Source: Stemphylium vesicarium
Taxonomy: Eukaryota; Ascomycota; Dothideomycetes; Pleosporales; Pleosporaceae
Assembly (NCBI GenBank): GCA_004380135.1
Contig: QXCR01000233.1
Location: forward strand, 1 to 33,801
Length of the DNA: 33,801 nt
Direction of reading: 5' to 3'
Made by a program: the position numbers and the translations under genes. Shown here in pieces: positions 26,034 through 33,801 of the stretch (position 1 is its first letter; the number at the start of each line of letters is the position of its first letter). Below the pieces are notes generated by a model, which worked only from the letters and a program-made list of their open reading frames with translations, was not told the origin of the DNA and ran no database searches.

Positions 26034-27120
26034 ATTGTAGGTAAGAATGTCGTTTTCAGAGACTGATCCATTGTTACGGATGCTTCGAAGAATAGGCTTG
26101 CTTTTCGCTTCGGGCTTGTAGCGATATTTGTACAGCGAGCTACCTGGTGGTAGCTCCTTTGCTTCAATGTCTTGGAAGGAGTTGCAGTCCTCAAACACTT
26201 CGTCTGCCAGTGCCAACGCCATGAAATGTGTGACTGGACACATAGATCGCATGGTAGCTTCCTCGTATAGAAGCATAATAGGTCTATCTGTCTTAGAGAC
26301 GAGGCTCGTAACTGCGCGAGAAATTTTACTTACGAATGTTTCTTGTTGTTCCGGTGTCCTTTCCGATTCCGCAGCCGTAGGTGAAGAAGAAAGCCTACGT
26401 AGGTGACGTTCTGATGACGGAAAAGATCTATGTCACCGTACAGAAGGCCTTCGTTACTATGTTTCCAGGCAGCCGATTCAATAAACTCGCCTGGACGACT
26501 ACCCAAGAGAGTCATAAGAACGACAGAGAATGCTAGCTGTAGGCGTGCCCGTGGATGCGCAAACTGGTATTCGTCGCACACCCACATAAATCGTATCAAA
26601 TCCTCAGCGACTGGCAAAGGGGCTACAGGCTTAGCATAAGCGCCTGTTGCAATCTTTCCGTTGTGTACGAGGTCTTTCGTGATGTAATTCTCGAGGTCCT
26701 TGTTCTCTGCTGAGCTATACTGGTGACCAGTGAATAACTTGATGACTCGTTTGAGTGACGACAGGCGGTTTCGAATGGTGGTATCTGTGATATTCTCCTC
26801 AAGCTGGCCAGATCTAGTCTCGGCAAGCCAGAGAAGGAACAGTTGGATACGGTATACAGTTGGTGCTTGGCCAAACGTAGGGTTTGCGGGTTCGTTAAGG
26901 ATGGACTCAGTGAACCTAGTTTGTTAGCAACACACTCACACACATCTTAGCTCTTGACTTACTCTGACCAGAGAGCCATAGTGTATTCGTATGACTTATA
27001 ACTTGAAGGGATCAACATAGCTTTGATGTCTTCCTTCGTGAGCGGAGCTGGCTCTTTTTCGAGCTGAACGAGAGAGCGCAAGTACGCAAGATCGACTTTA
27101 CTCTTTTTCTTGGGTGCCAT
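26034..27120 (-). pseudogene. DUF3435 tyrosine-recombinase-like gene, 3' end cut by hAT
   Basis: The minus strand opens at ATG 27120 (MAPKKKSKVDLAYLRSL). Exon 1 ends at 26963; a 47-nt intron (26962-26916, GTAAGT, GCTAAC, TAG) restores frame into FTESILNEPANPTFGQ. The DUF3435 core follows: FMWVCDEYQFAHPRARLQLA, LLGSRPGEFIESAAW (RPGE carries the probable catalytic Arg), EGLLYGDIDLFRH and LRLRNRKGHRNNKKHS. Near 26330 the frame ends. Homology continues in another frame (MCPVTHFMALALADEVFED), with no phase-compatible intron of normal size, so a frameshift is likely. The frame then enters the hAT inverted repeat at 26033, so the region expected to hold the C-terminal His/Tyr residues is lost. DUF3435 includes Starship captains and crypton-like recombinases; which this is cannot be told. 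Confidence 0.8.
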
Positions 27121-27558
27121 AGTGAGCAGAGTAATGTAAAAGGATCACACAATAACTGTGTGAAGGGACGGAAGGGACGGAAGGAACAAGAGAGACAATG
27201 GGAAAGGGCAATGTAAAAGGGAAGGTTGTGAGCCGTATCCTTGTGGCGACCCATTTTTAATACAGCCTTTATTTCAGCGAGCCTCTATTTCAGCGAGCAC
27301 TGTCCAAAAAACAGGATGGTGAATGACCGTTAATGGTCGTTTGGGGCTGTGGTGGGGGCTGCGGCGACGGAATCCCGATTCCTGAAAGGGGTACCCGAAA
27401 ACGAACTCCAGGTAATTGATCCCAACACAGCACCGTGAGTTTTGACGGATCGCGAGGGTGAACTAATTCTCAGTGTCCTATGGTCATATGTGGAAGTTCT
27501 GGAAGTTGAATCGAATATAACATTTTGTCGAAAAGCTATTATGCGAGGCTCTACAGTT
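27121..27558. other. Intergenic stretch with paired direct repeats
   Basis: No gene is seen. TATTTCAGCGAGC occurs twice at 27270 and 27286 (16-bp period), reminiscent of the paired binding sites inside the pogo inverted repeats, but I found no inverted partner in the window. The interval includes the presumed promoter of the DUF3435 gene and the 3' flank of the methyltransferase. Confidence 0.4.
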
Positions 27559-29048
27559 TCAGGCTGTAAGGCTGTTTTGTTGTTCAATTGCACCAGCATC
27601 TGGCTCCAACTGAATTTGTACCAAGCCAGCGCCCCTCAGATTGTACACCATCCTCACAATCTGCAACCTCGGATCAACGTTGGACAAAAGCTTCCTCCAG
27701 TCCTTCTCAGTACGTTCTTTAGCCCCGAACAAGGTCATCATCATCAAGTCGAGTTGCCGATGCCGGTTTTCCTCTGACCTTGTCACCCCACCGGTTCCAT
27801 ACTGAGGCACAATACAGTCATTGATCAGTATATGTACAGCCTCACTTCGATTTTCCAGAGCAGGTAGAAGAGACCGAAGTAACTTTGTTGCATCTTCGTC
27901 GTTGTGGTTGTGGAAGATGTTACGGTAGAGATATACAGAGGCCTCGCGGTTGGGCTGGACTGTGAAGAAGTCGTACTGTTGGAAATTTACACGCTCTTGC
28001 ACATCCACGTCCTGAGCGGAAGAGAGTTGATCCAGGGAGAGATCCTGTATCGTGAACCTCAGATGAGGGAACTCCTGTGAGAACGTCAGCACGGGTGTAG
28101 TATTGTGCGAAAGCGGACGTACGCGGGCAAGATCGATGCTGACATGGCCATTGCCGCCACCGACGTCAACGATGTTCGTATTCGTTAAAGACAGCCCTAC
28201 GCATAATATTAGAAACCAGTTTGTCTATATCAGAGTTTGGTTTTATACATACAATCGAAGTTTTCGCGGAGGAATACAAAACTGTCATCGACTGCTTTGC
28301 GATTAGCTTCCGGTGTCTTATGGACACGTTGCCATGTCATAGGAGTGCTGAACTGACCGAGAGACCATGCACTCATGGCGGTGGAGAACCGGGCTGCCTT
28401 TCCCGGGTTGTTGTCATAGTAACCGTAGAAACTCGTCCCATATCGCGTGCTGAACGGGCTGACTTCTGATTCTGCAGAATGGGATAGTGCCTCAATCCAG
28501 ATGTTCATATCGGAAGCTGCCTTGAAGCAATCATCGAGAGCCACATCACACATGGCACTGAAGATGGATGTCCGCAGGAAGCTGGAGCTCGCCGTGTGTC
28601 GGAACTTCCCGCCCGTGTGTTCTTCGAAGATGCGGTGCGTGGCTAGCATCTTGAGGATCCGTTGGATGAATCCCTCGTCCACCTGCACATCCCTTGCTAC
28701 CTCTGCAGCTGTCCATCCGACGGTGTCGTTTGGAATCCGCTCGAAGAGCTTGCAGCTCAAAGCCACTTGCATGGCGGAGAGGTCCAGAATTGACCATGTC
28801 CATCTCCGGAGATCATTCTTGGGGCCGTTGACGAGCCGGAGTAGGTCATGAGCCGCGTCGTTCAGCTGGTCCCGCAGGTTTTCCCACTGAGGCGTCTCCG
28901 GCAGCGGAGCGGAGTTACATGAGAAGTCGGGCGGTTTATCGCCTCTTTCGCGTAGGTGCAATTCTAGTGATTCTGACAAATCGACCAACCGGTTGGCTAA
29001 CGAGGTGATAGAGGTCCTGTTCGATGGGCTGTTCTTGGAAGATTCCAT
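27559..29048 (-). CDS. SAM-dependent O-methyltransferase (secondary-metabolism type)
   Basis: Two exons, 29048-28253 and 28196-27559, joined by a 56-nt intron (GTATGT donor, TAG acceptor), give 477 aa in frame. The N-terminal part is helical with a winged-helix dimerisation region (WSILDLSAMQVALSCKLFE, GWTAAEVARDVQVDEGFIQR, ILKMLATHRIFEE). Just past the splice site is the SAM-binding motif NIVDVGGGNGHVSIDLA, then DFFTVQPN, YLYRNIFHNHNDEDATKLLR and HILINDCIVP. This is the family-2 O-methyltransferase layout of fungal polyketide enzymes (sterigmatocystin O-methyltransferase type). It transfers methyl from SAM to a hydroxyl of a small molecule; the substrate cannot be told. No polyketide synthase or other cluster gene is in the window, so it is a lone tailoring enzyme or a cluster edge. 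No lesion seen. Confidence 0.9.
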
Positions 29049-30619
29049 GTTGGCGACTGCGACTGCTGAAGGTCGATACAGGCTGACAATGGCTGTTTGA
29101 GTATCACGCCACCAGGGAAAGTTCTGTAAGTGTTACGAGCAGAGATAGAACTCACAGTCTGATTGCCCTACACAGGAGAGACTGAATTCTCGTGCAAACT
29201 CCGGTTCACCCTTCTTTTTATACTAACTTTCTTTTCCATAACACAAGCAGAATCTCAGCCGTCACTCGATCGCCCTTAGTGTGAGCATTTACAGCATACA
29301 TTTTCTGAGGACATTACCCAGTGCGCCGAAAACACCAATGAGACGCTGCGTCAGGCCAAGAGGTCTGCTATCCTCGCTCTCTTATTCGTCGAATTCGGCC
29401 CACCAAGTTTTTCGTTGCGTAGGGAGAGGGACGTTACAGTCACTAGCGATTGTGGCTTCACCACTGCAGGAAGCATCACTAGAGTCTAGTCATCTTTACT
29501 TTGAAAAGTTGCCAATCTCGTCGATTGCAGAACGATGAATATCTACCGCTAAACTAAGTACGGAAGGTGGGACTTACCCAAAGCCGTGTTGCAGTCGTGT
29601 GTAAGGGTGAAGCCGCATTCGCTAGCGACTGTAGATGTACTGCACATGCTCAGCTAGTATGCCAAGGGACTATGTCAGCGTCATCGTCACCATCAGCATG
29701 CTACGCCACATGACTGCAATACCTGCCGCAACGGGCTAGCGCACTGCGTTTCGAGGCGAGGGCGAGTCTTTCCGTAATTATTGCTTATGCTTTCCCAATC
29801 TGCACATCATAGTAATAAAGTGGATGGAGAAAGTAGACAACCGCCGATATTGCTTCACCCGAGCGTGCTGGCGGGTTAGACGAATTGGACAGGTTGGGCA
29901 CGCAGCGGGCGGCGGTTTCTGTAGTTGTTGTTGGGCGGGCTTGCGCAGAACGCGGTCGCGCGTTCCACCAGATCTCCATGTTTGCAGCAGCAGAATTTGG
30001 TAATGTTAGAGTCTCAACTATAAGTTTCGATAGCCATGCACAGTTTTTGTATCATAATGTAATAGAAAGATGTCGCACGGTTGGGTGCGGGTATTGTGGA
30101 CAGAAAAACTAGGAAAGAGTGTATATTGTATTGAATGTAGCATCCTAACTGAGCTTATATGAAGGCCATCGCACGGCGTTATTAGTAACAAGGTTCCCGA
30201 CAGCGCTTGGCCTGCGACATTACAATATCGGAGACATCAGCAACATCGCAAAGCAGGGGCGGAAGACTCTGCAATGCAAGCACGACGTCAAATCGTACAT
30301 AGACATAGAGATGGGTGCGTTGGATCGCACACTATGGAACGATAATTACAAACAAACTGATCCTTGCTTGAATCTTCAAGATGGCCGCAGTAGATCTAGA
30401 TTTACCTTTTCGTGGTCAATTTTGACCGTCATACAAAAAGTGAATCGAGTACAGTTGGCTGTTTCTAGCAAGGCTAAATCAGCGTCCCAGCCACGACTCT
30501 GTGGACCGCCTCAATTGGGACCTTTTGACGCAGTATTCTACCCGTACTGAGCACCGGTATCACGACACCATGCAATCTGCGCAGTCACCATCCTTTTCCG
30601 GCTTATATCCGTCGAGTAT
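29049..30619. other. Long intergenic stretch with repeat copy D
   Basis: About 1.6 kb without a convincing gene. The first 200 bp are the presumed promoter of the methyltransferase. Short frames at 29281-29538 (plus) and 29785-29979 (minus) have no family signature. Repeat copy D lies at 30071-30159. Near 30190-30330 the plus strand reads GLRHYNIGDISNIAKQGRK, which might be a relic of a coding exon of unknown family. Confidence 0.4.
30071..30159 (+). repeat. Dispersed repeat, copy D (3' end only)
   Basis: These 89 bp (TGTCGCACGGTTGGGTGCGG to GAGCTTATA) align without gaps to 33153-33241 with seven mismatches. Both copies stop matching right after the final TA, which probably marks the element's 3' end. 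Confidence 0.85.
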
Positions 30620-32257
30620 TCAGAGAGATTGCGCCGCAGCTGGAAGGTTATGTTCGTTTCTGATTCTCTCATATGTCCGCAGGAAAGGGGAATGCTGAGA
30701 AGGTATGGTCGCATACTTTTCGTTAGTCCATATCGTGTCGTTTAGACTATTGACGTGCTTCATGCTGTCAAAAACGGTCCCGACGTACTCAGGACGAACC
30801 TCAACTCGTAGCATCGAGGATCTGGCAGGTGAGACTGGAGTAAGATCGAGAGCCAGCTGCCTCACCTGCTTCACGTACTCCTGCTCCACACCGCCAATGC
30901 AGAGTGTCGCAAGACGAGGGAGAATTGCCGCACGCGTGCGTAAGAGACCGCTGAGCTGCCTCAGTGACGTGGTTCTTTCTCCCTTCGACAATCCGAAGAT
31001 AAGCATCTCGAGGTTAGGCGGCATCCGAGAAGACAAACATTGCGCTTCTGACACGTCGTCGTGATGGATAGCCGCGTCGTGTTCAGCCTCAACACCATAC
31101 CACATCTCAGGCGGAGTGACGAGGACCTTGAGTGCTGTCATGTGCGAGAGGGACTGTATGAGATCGAGTTGGTTGCCGCTCGTGCTCTCGGAAGGGTGGA
31201 TGTCCAAGTCAAAGACTAAGTATTCCAATGTGTTCCTGTGCGCTTCAAGCAGCCCTGCCAGCCTGCCAGGCGAGAGGCGGGACGATCCAACCCCCCGGTC
31301 CGCTGTGGTATACATAAAGCTTCTCAGCCTACAGCATGCATCCAGCAACGCTCGGAGATCCAACAGGTGCAAGGCGCAGCTCTCTAATTCTACGTGTTGC
31401 AGGGCGAACGTCTTCGGCAGCAGGCCCAGCGACAGGATCGTATTGCCTGAGGGATCGCGCTCGCCGTCTGCCCGGGACCAGGAAGTGGCATGCGAAACCT
31501 TGAGACTCTCTAGCTTGCTTTGAACCAGCAGTGGGCGGAAGAACTCGATTGACCATGGCTGCTCGCCGTCAATGGCACAGGCTGTCATTTTCCGCAAAGC
31601 CGAGAAGCCGTGGTTCGGTTGCCAGCATAGAGAGAGTGTGTTGCTAGGCACACCATCGAGCACTATGTCTGTCACGTTTGGAAGTAGGGCAATGAGGAGC
31701 ACGACTAACGGGTCCTCGATGCCTTCTCGTAACATCTCGCAGAACATGCGGTCAAACGCGCGCGTCATCCCGTACTCTGCATAATGAGTGGTGTTGGATC
31801 TGGTCGTGTCCAGCTCCTTTACATGGAAGGTATGCCGGTCGAAGGGTAAAATCTCATCTATCAGTTTGGCAGCTTTTGCTGACTGGGCAAGCATGAGATA
31901 TTCTACTGCATTGGGACCCGTGGCTCGCATGCTGCCAGGCTCCGGTCGCTCGCGGGTATGCCTATGCGCCTTGACGATAGGCTCGAAGTCTTCGTCTCGG
32001 ATAGTACCCAACGTTGTCCAAGGCCTGAGATGTAGCTTTCGAGTATGGCTGCGTAGATCCGGTCGCAGGATGATTCTTTCCAAGAAGGGTAGGAACGGGC
32101 GGCTGCATCGAGATGCATTGGTGTACTCCCGAAAGAGCGCTGGTTCGGTGAACGACTGCAGGCGACGGCATACGAGTGTCATGTTCAGAAGGTCTTGTTG
32201 TCGCAACCAGGAAGCGATACACAGCAGCAGCTCCGCACTAAGCGTCAGAAGCGGCAT
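30620..32257 (-). CDS. F-box protein, 545 aa
   Basis: Minus strand from ATG 32257 to 30620, a single exon. The first methionine is followed at once by an F-box: LLTLSAELLLCIASWL, QQDLLNMTLVCRRLQSF, TEPALFREYT (residues ~4-50). The remaining ~490 residues contain loosely spaced leucine-rich stretches (VTDIVLDGVPSNTLSLCW, LESLKVSHATSW, LQHVELESCALHLLDLRALL, LEMLIFGLSKGE, LATLCIGGVEQEYVKQVR), as in fungal F-box/LRR-like proteins. F-box proteins link a target to SCF ubiquitin ligases through Skp1; the target is unknown. An earlier in-frame GTG exists, but the ATG sits directly before the F-box and is preferred. No lesion seen. Such genes are abundant and often expanded in Dothideomycetes. Confidence 0.85.
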   Translation of the reverse strand: MPLLTLSAELLLCIASWLRQQDLLNMTLVCRRLQSFTEPALFREYTNASRCSRPFLPFLERIILRPDLRSHTRKLHLRPWTTLGTIRDEDFEPIVKAHRHTRERPEPGSMRATGPNAVEYLMLAQSAKAAKLIDEILPFDRHTFHVKELDTTRSNTTHYAEYGMTRAFDRMFCEMLREGIEDPLVVLLIALLPNVTDIVLDGVPSNTLSLCWQPNHGFSALRKMTACAIDGEQPWSIEFFRPLLVQSKLESLKVSHATSWSRADGERDPSGNTILSLGLLPKTFALQHVELESCALHLLDLRALLDACCRLRSFMYTTADRGVGSSRLSPGRLAGLLEAHRNTLEYLVFDLDIHPSESTSGNQLDLIQSLSHMTALKVLVTPPEMWYGVEAEHDAAIHHDDVSEAQCLSSRMPPNLEMLIFGLSKGERTTSLRQLSGLLRTRAAILPRLATLCIGGVEQEYVKQVRQLALDLTPVSPARSSMLRVEVRPEYVGTVFDSMKHVNSLNDTIWTNEKYATIPSQHSPFLRTYERIRNEHNLPAAAQSL

Positions 32258-32765
32258 AGAAAACCGCGCATCGAAGTACACTCGTTGCAGAACACACCGA
32301 TGAGCTCCGATGAGAGCATACCTAGCGCTTCATCATGTAGGTATCATTTTCGAAAATGAATTGTCTTCGACAATAGGTATAAGTGCTGTAGGGTTGAGAC
32401 AGTAAGGACCTAAATCCTGCATCTTTTCCTGCGCGGCGGGATTTCCTGTAGGCAGGGGGGGGATATTAGTGAAACGCTAAGCTGATACCGCTTCCCCGGA
32501 ACGCACCGACCTGCGGGACGATCTGGCTGCCAGAAACACGCTAGCACGTGTGCAACGGTCGGCAGCGGCTTCTGTCGTCGAAACACTTCACGCAGACACA
32601 ATGTCCAGCGAAGGAAGCGTCAGCATAAGCGTAAGCATAAGCATAAGCGTAAGGAGCGGGTGCTGTAAGCGCATCGCGTACCTGCGGAATGGAAATATGG
32701 ACCCCGAACCAGGCTGCTGGAAACGCATTGCCTTAGCGAGGTGGTGCAGCCAATGAGCCGCACTA
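32258..32765. other. Intergenic stretch with hexamer microsatellite
   Basis: The first 150 bp are the presumed promoter of the F-box gene. At about 32620-32653 the hexamers AGCATA/AGCGTA repeat in tandem (AGCATAAGCGTAAGCATAAG). No gene is seen. Confidence 0.4.
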
Positions 32766-33241
32766 ACCGATGAGCCACCAACTAGAATCACGGCAACTAG
32801 CAAAGATGAGGCTGTAGGGCTAATTGCCCACATAAGCTATGATCACGAGACTTTGTAGTGCTGTAGTAAACAGACTTTGGCGATAAATTTCTACTACTGA
32901 AATTGGCTTGGAAGGTTGATCTGACCGCGCCCAGTGGTTACGGCAGCGGAGATGCAGCAGCAACAACGCTTGCAGCACCTACAACGCGACGACACTTTGT
33001 CGTATCTCTACCAAAAAAAGGCTGCGAACGCTATTCCTTGCCTTTTTGCACTATCGCGAGATTTCTGCTCGGTTTTTCCGCTACCCCTACAGTTTTGCTA
33101 CCGTTTGGTCAAAAGCGCTCCATGGAGGCCTTGGTTTGTGCGATAGGGGAGCTGTCGCACAGTTGGGTGCGGGTATTTTGGACAGAAAAATTAGGAGAGA
33201 GTGTATGTTGTATTGAATGTAGCATCCAAGCTGAGCTTATA
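32766..33241 (+). repeat. Dispersed repeat, copy C (most complete copy)
   Basis: This copy has the head shared with A and B (CGATGAGCCACC at 32768, CTGTAGGGCT at 32808), the internal block shared with A (AGCACCTACAACGCGACGAC near 32972) and the 3' 89 bp shared with D (33153-33241). The consensus is therefore about 475 bp. On the plus strand the internal block reads EMQQQQRLQHLQRDDTLSYL before losing frame. No terminal inverted repeat or LTR-like ends are evident. Confidence 0.7.
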
Positions 33242-33333
33242 TTGTCAAGATGGGCGATGAAGACAGTGATCATGTGACTAATGTTGCATGACTAATTAGC
33301 TTTAGTACTTAGTCTTAGGTCTCACCTTGACAA
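33242..33333. mobile_element. Possible 92-bp MITE
   Basis: TTGTCAAGATG at 33242 and its near reverse complement CACCTTGACAA ending at 33333 form 11-bp inverted repeats with one mismatch. TA lies immediately outside both ends, as expected for a tiny Tc1/mariner-type MITE. It starts exactly where copy C of the dispersed repeat ends. Confidence 0.5.
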
Positions 33334-33381
33334 TACGACAACTCTTACACCCCCAAAGTTTTGACAGTAGAGGGAGGCAAA

Positions 33382-33491
33382 GGGGGCATTCCTCCGAGAT
33401 CGCGGAGGATTGCCCCCGCTCCATTTTGGTGAGGCGAGCGGCTGCAGCCAATCAGCGATCGCGGAGGAATTGACCCTAGGGGCATTCCTCC
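33382..33491. repeat. Nested palindromes of a GGGGCATTCCTCC motif
   Basis: GGGGGCATTCCTCCG (33382-33396) and CGGAGGATTGCCCCC (33403-33417) form a 15-bp hairpin arm with one mismatch around a 6-base loop. At 33457-33491 GATCGCGGAGGAATTGACCC and GGGGCATTCCTCC form a second imperfect palindrome centred on TA. The two resemble the tips of the same mobile element family, and 33382-33476 may be a short MITE. Confidence 0.55.
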
Positions 33492-33801
33492 AGGTGTTCA
33501 TATACAGTAGGGTGACAAAAAGAAAACAACCTAAAAAGAGTAACCTTTTTTAAAGCTATATAACTAGACATGTAGACTAGCTAAAGCTAAGATTTTTAGT
33601 GTTTTAGAAAGTTAAGAACTTTCTGTTTAGGTTAGCTACTTTAGACGATTGCTTAGTAAGCAAATAGAGAATTCAAATTAGCCTTAAACATAGAGTTTAA
33701 AATAGCTCTAGCTTAGTCCAGCTACAACTTTTTATCTAGCGTATTAAAAGTTCTAAATTTTTTTTACGTAATACTAGCTTACGTTAAGATTACGTAAGCA
33801 G
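33492..33801. other. AT-rich tail, probably RIP-affected repeat
   Basis: The last 300 bp are clearly AT-rich and TpA-rich (CTAG, TTAG and TTAAA are frequent) and hold no open frame. In fungi with RIP such blocks are usually mutated transposons. The original element cannot be recognised here. Confidence 0.4.

Noticed and set aside
26302..26332. 29-nt intron that would bridge the DUF3435 frame break
   Set aside because: Phase-compatible but shorter than normal fungal introns; a frameshift in a truncated gene is more likely.
27559..29048. O-methyltransferase as part of a biosynthetic gene cluster in the window
   Set aside because: No polyketide synthase, NRPS, P450, transporter or pathway regulator accompanies it within the 33.8 kb.
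31788..32303. 171-codon plus-strand frame
   Set aside because: Antisense shadow of the F-box gene.
1..33801. tRNA, rRNA and telomere repeats
   Set aside because: No tRNA-like cloverleaf, rDNA stretch or TTAGGG array was noticed on reading both strands; a covariance-model scan was not possible.

Overview
The window looks like an accessory, transposon-rich stretch of a filamentous ascomycete, most likely a Dothideomycete of the Pleosporales type. The reasons are short introns (43-69 nt) with GTAAGT/GTATGT donors and GCTAAC-like branch sites, HET, NB-ARC/TPR and F-box proteins, a DUF3435 tyrosine recombinase, and hAT, pogo/Fot1 and Tc1/mariner transposons. Some stop codons look like C-to-T changes at CpA, as repeat-induced point mutation (RIP) makes. 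Species cannot be fixed from the sequence alone.

Layout. 1-1430: 5' part of a hAT element on the minus strand, inserted into a gene relic (1430-1945, possibly DUF3638 family), followed by a pogo-type relic (1994-2589). 2823-4368: two-exon PD-(D/E)XK nuclease-like gene. 5928-7586: orphan protein with a coiled-coil tail. 8540-10398: pogo/Fot1-like element with long terminal inverted repeats (TIRs), ending 9 bp beyond the stop codon of a HET-domain gene (10408-12078, probably with a 5' exon). 13053-14865: a second, related pogo element. 15407-17663: NB-ARC/TPR NOD-like receptor (NLR) with three exons. 17843-18792: broken Tc1/mariner transposase. 18895-20182: broken gene with a HeLo-like/PigL_N-type N-terminal domain, split by a 375-bp MITE. 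20360-22861: hAT relics carrying a nested solo LTR. 22910-26033: complete hAT element with an intact 864-aa transposase. 26034-27120: 5' part of a DUF3435 tyrosine recombinase gene, cut by the hAT. 27559-29048: two-exon O-methyltransferase. 30620-32257: F-box protein. 32766-33801: dispersed repeats, small palindromic elements and an AT-rich tail.

The main biological point is the pair at 15.4-20.2 kb. The NLR starts with the motif FGDANAGFQAGIVNGPV. The neighbouring gene, upstream on the same strand, ends with the closely matching VGNENSGQQAGIINGGV. A shared short glycine/asparagine motif at the N-terminus of an NLR and the C-terminus of an adjacent effector is the known design of fungal amyloid-signalling (HET-S/NWD2 or sigma/Ses_B type) cell-death pairs. 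Here the receptor is open, but the effector carries two in-frame stops and a MITE inside the motif. This is therefore a candidate allorecognition or immunity cassette caught in decay, next to a separate HET gene.
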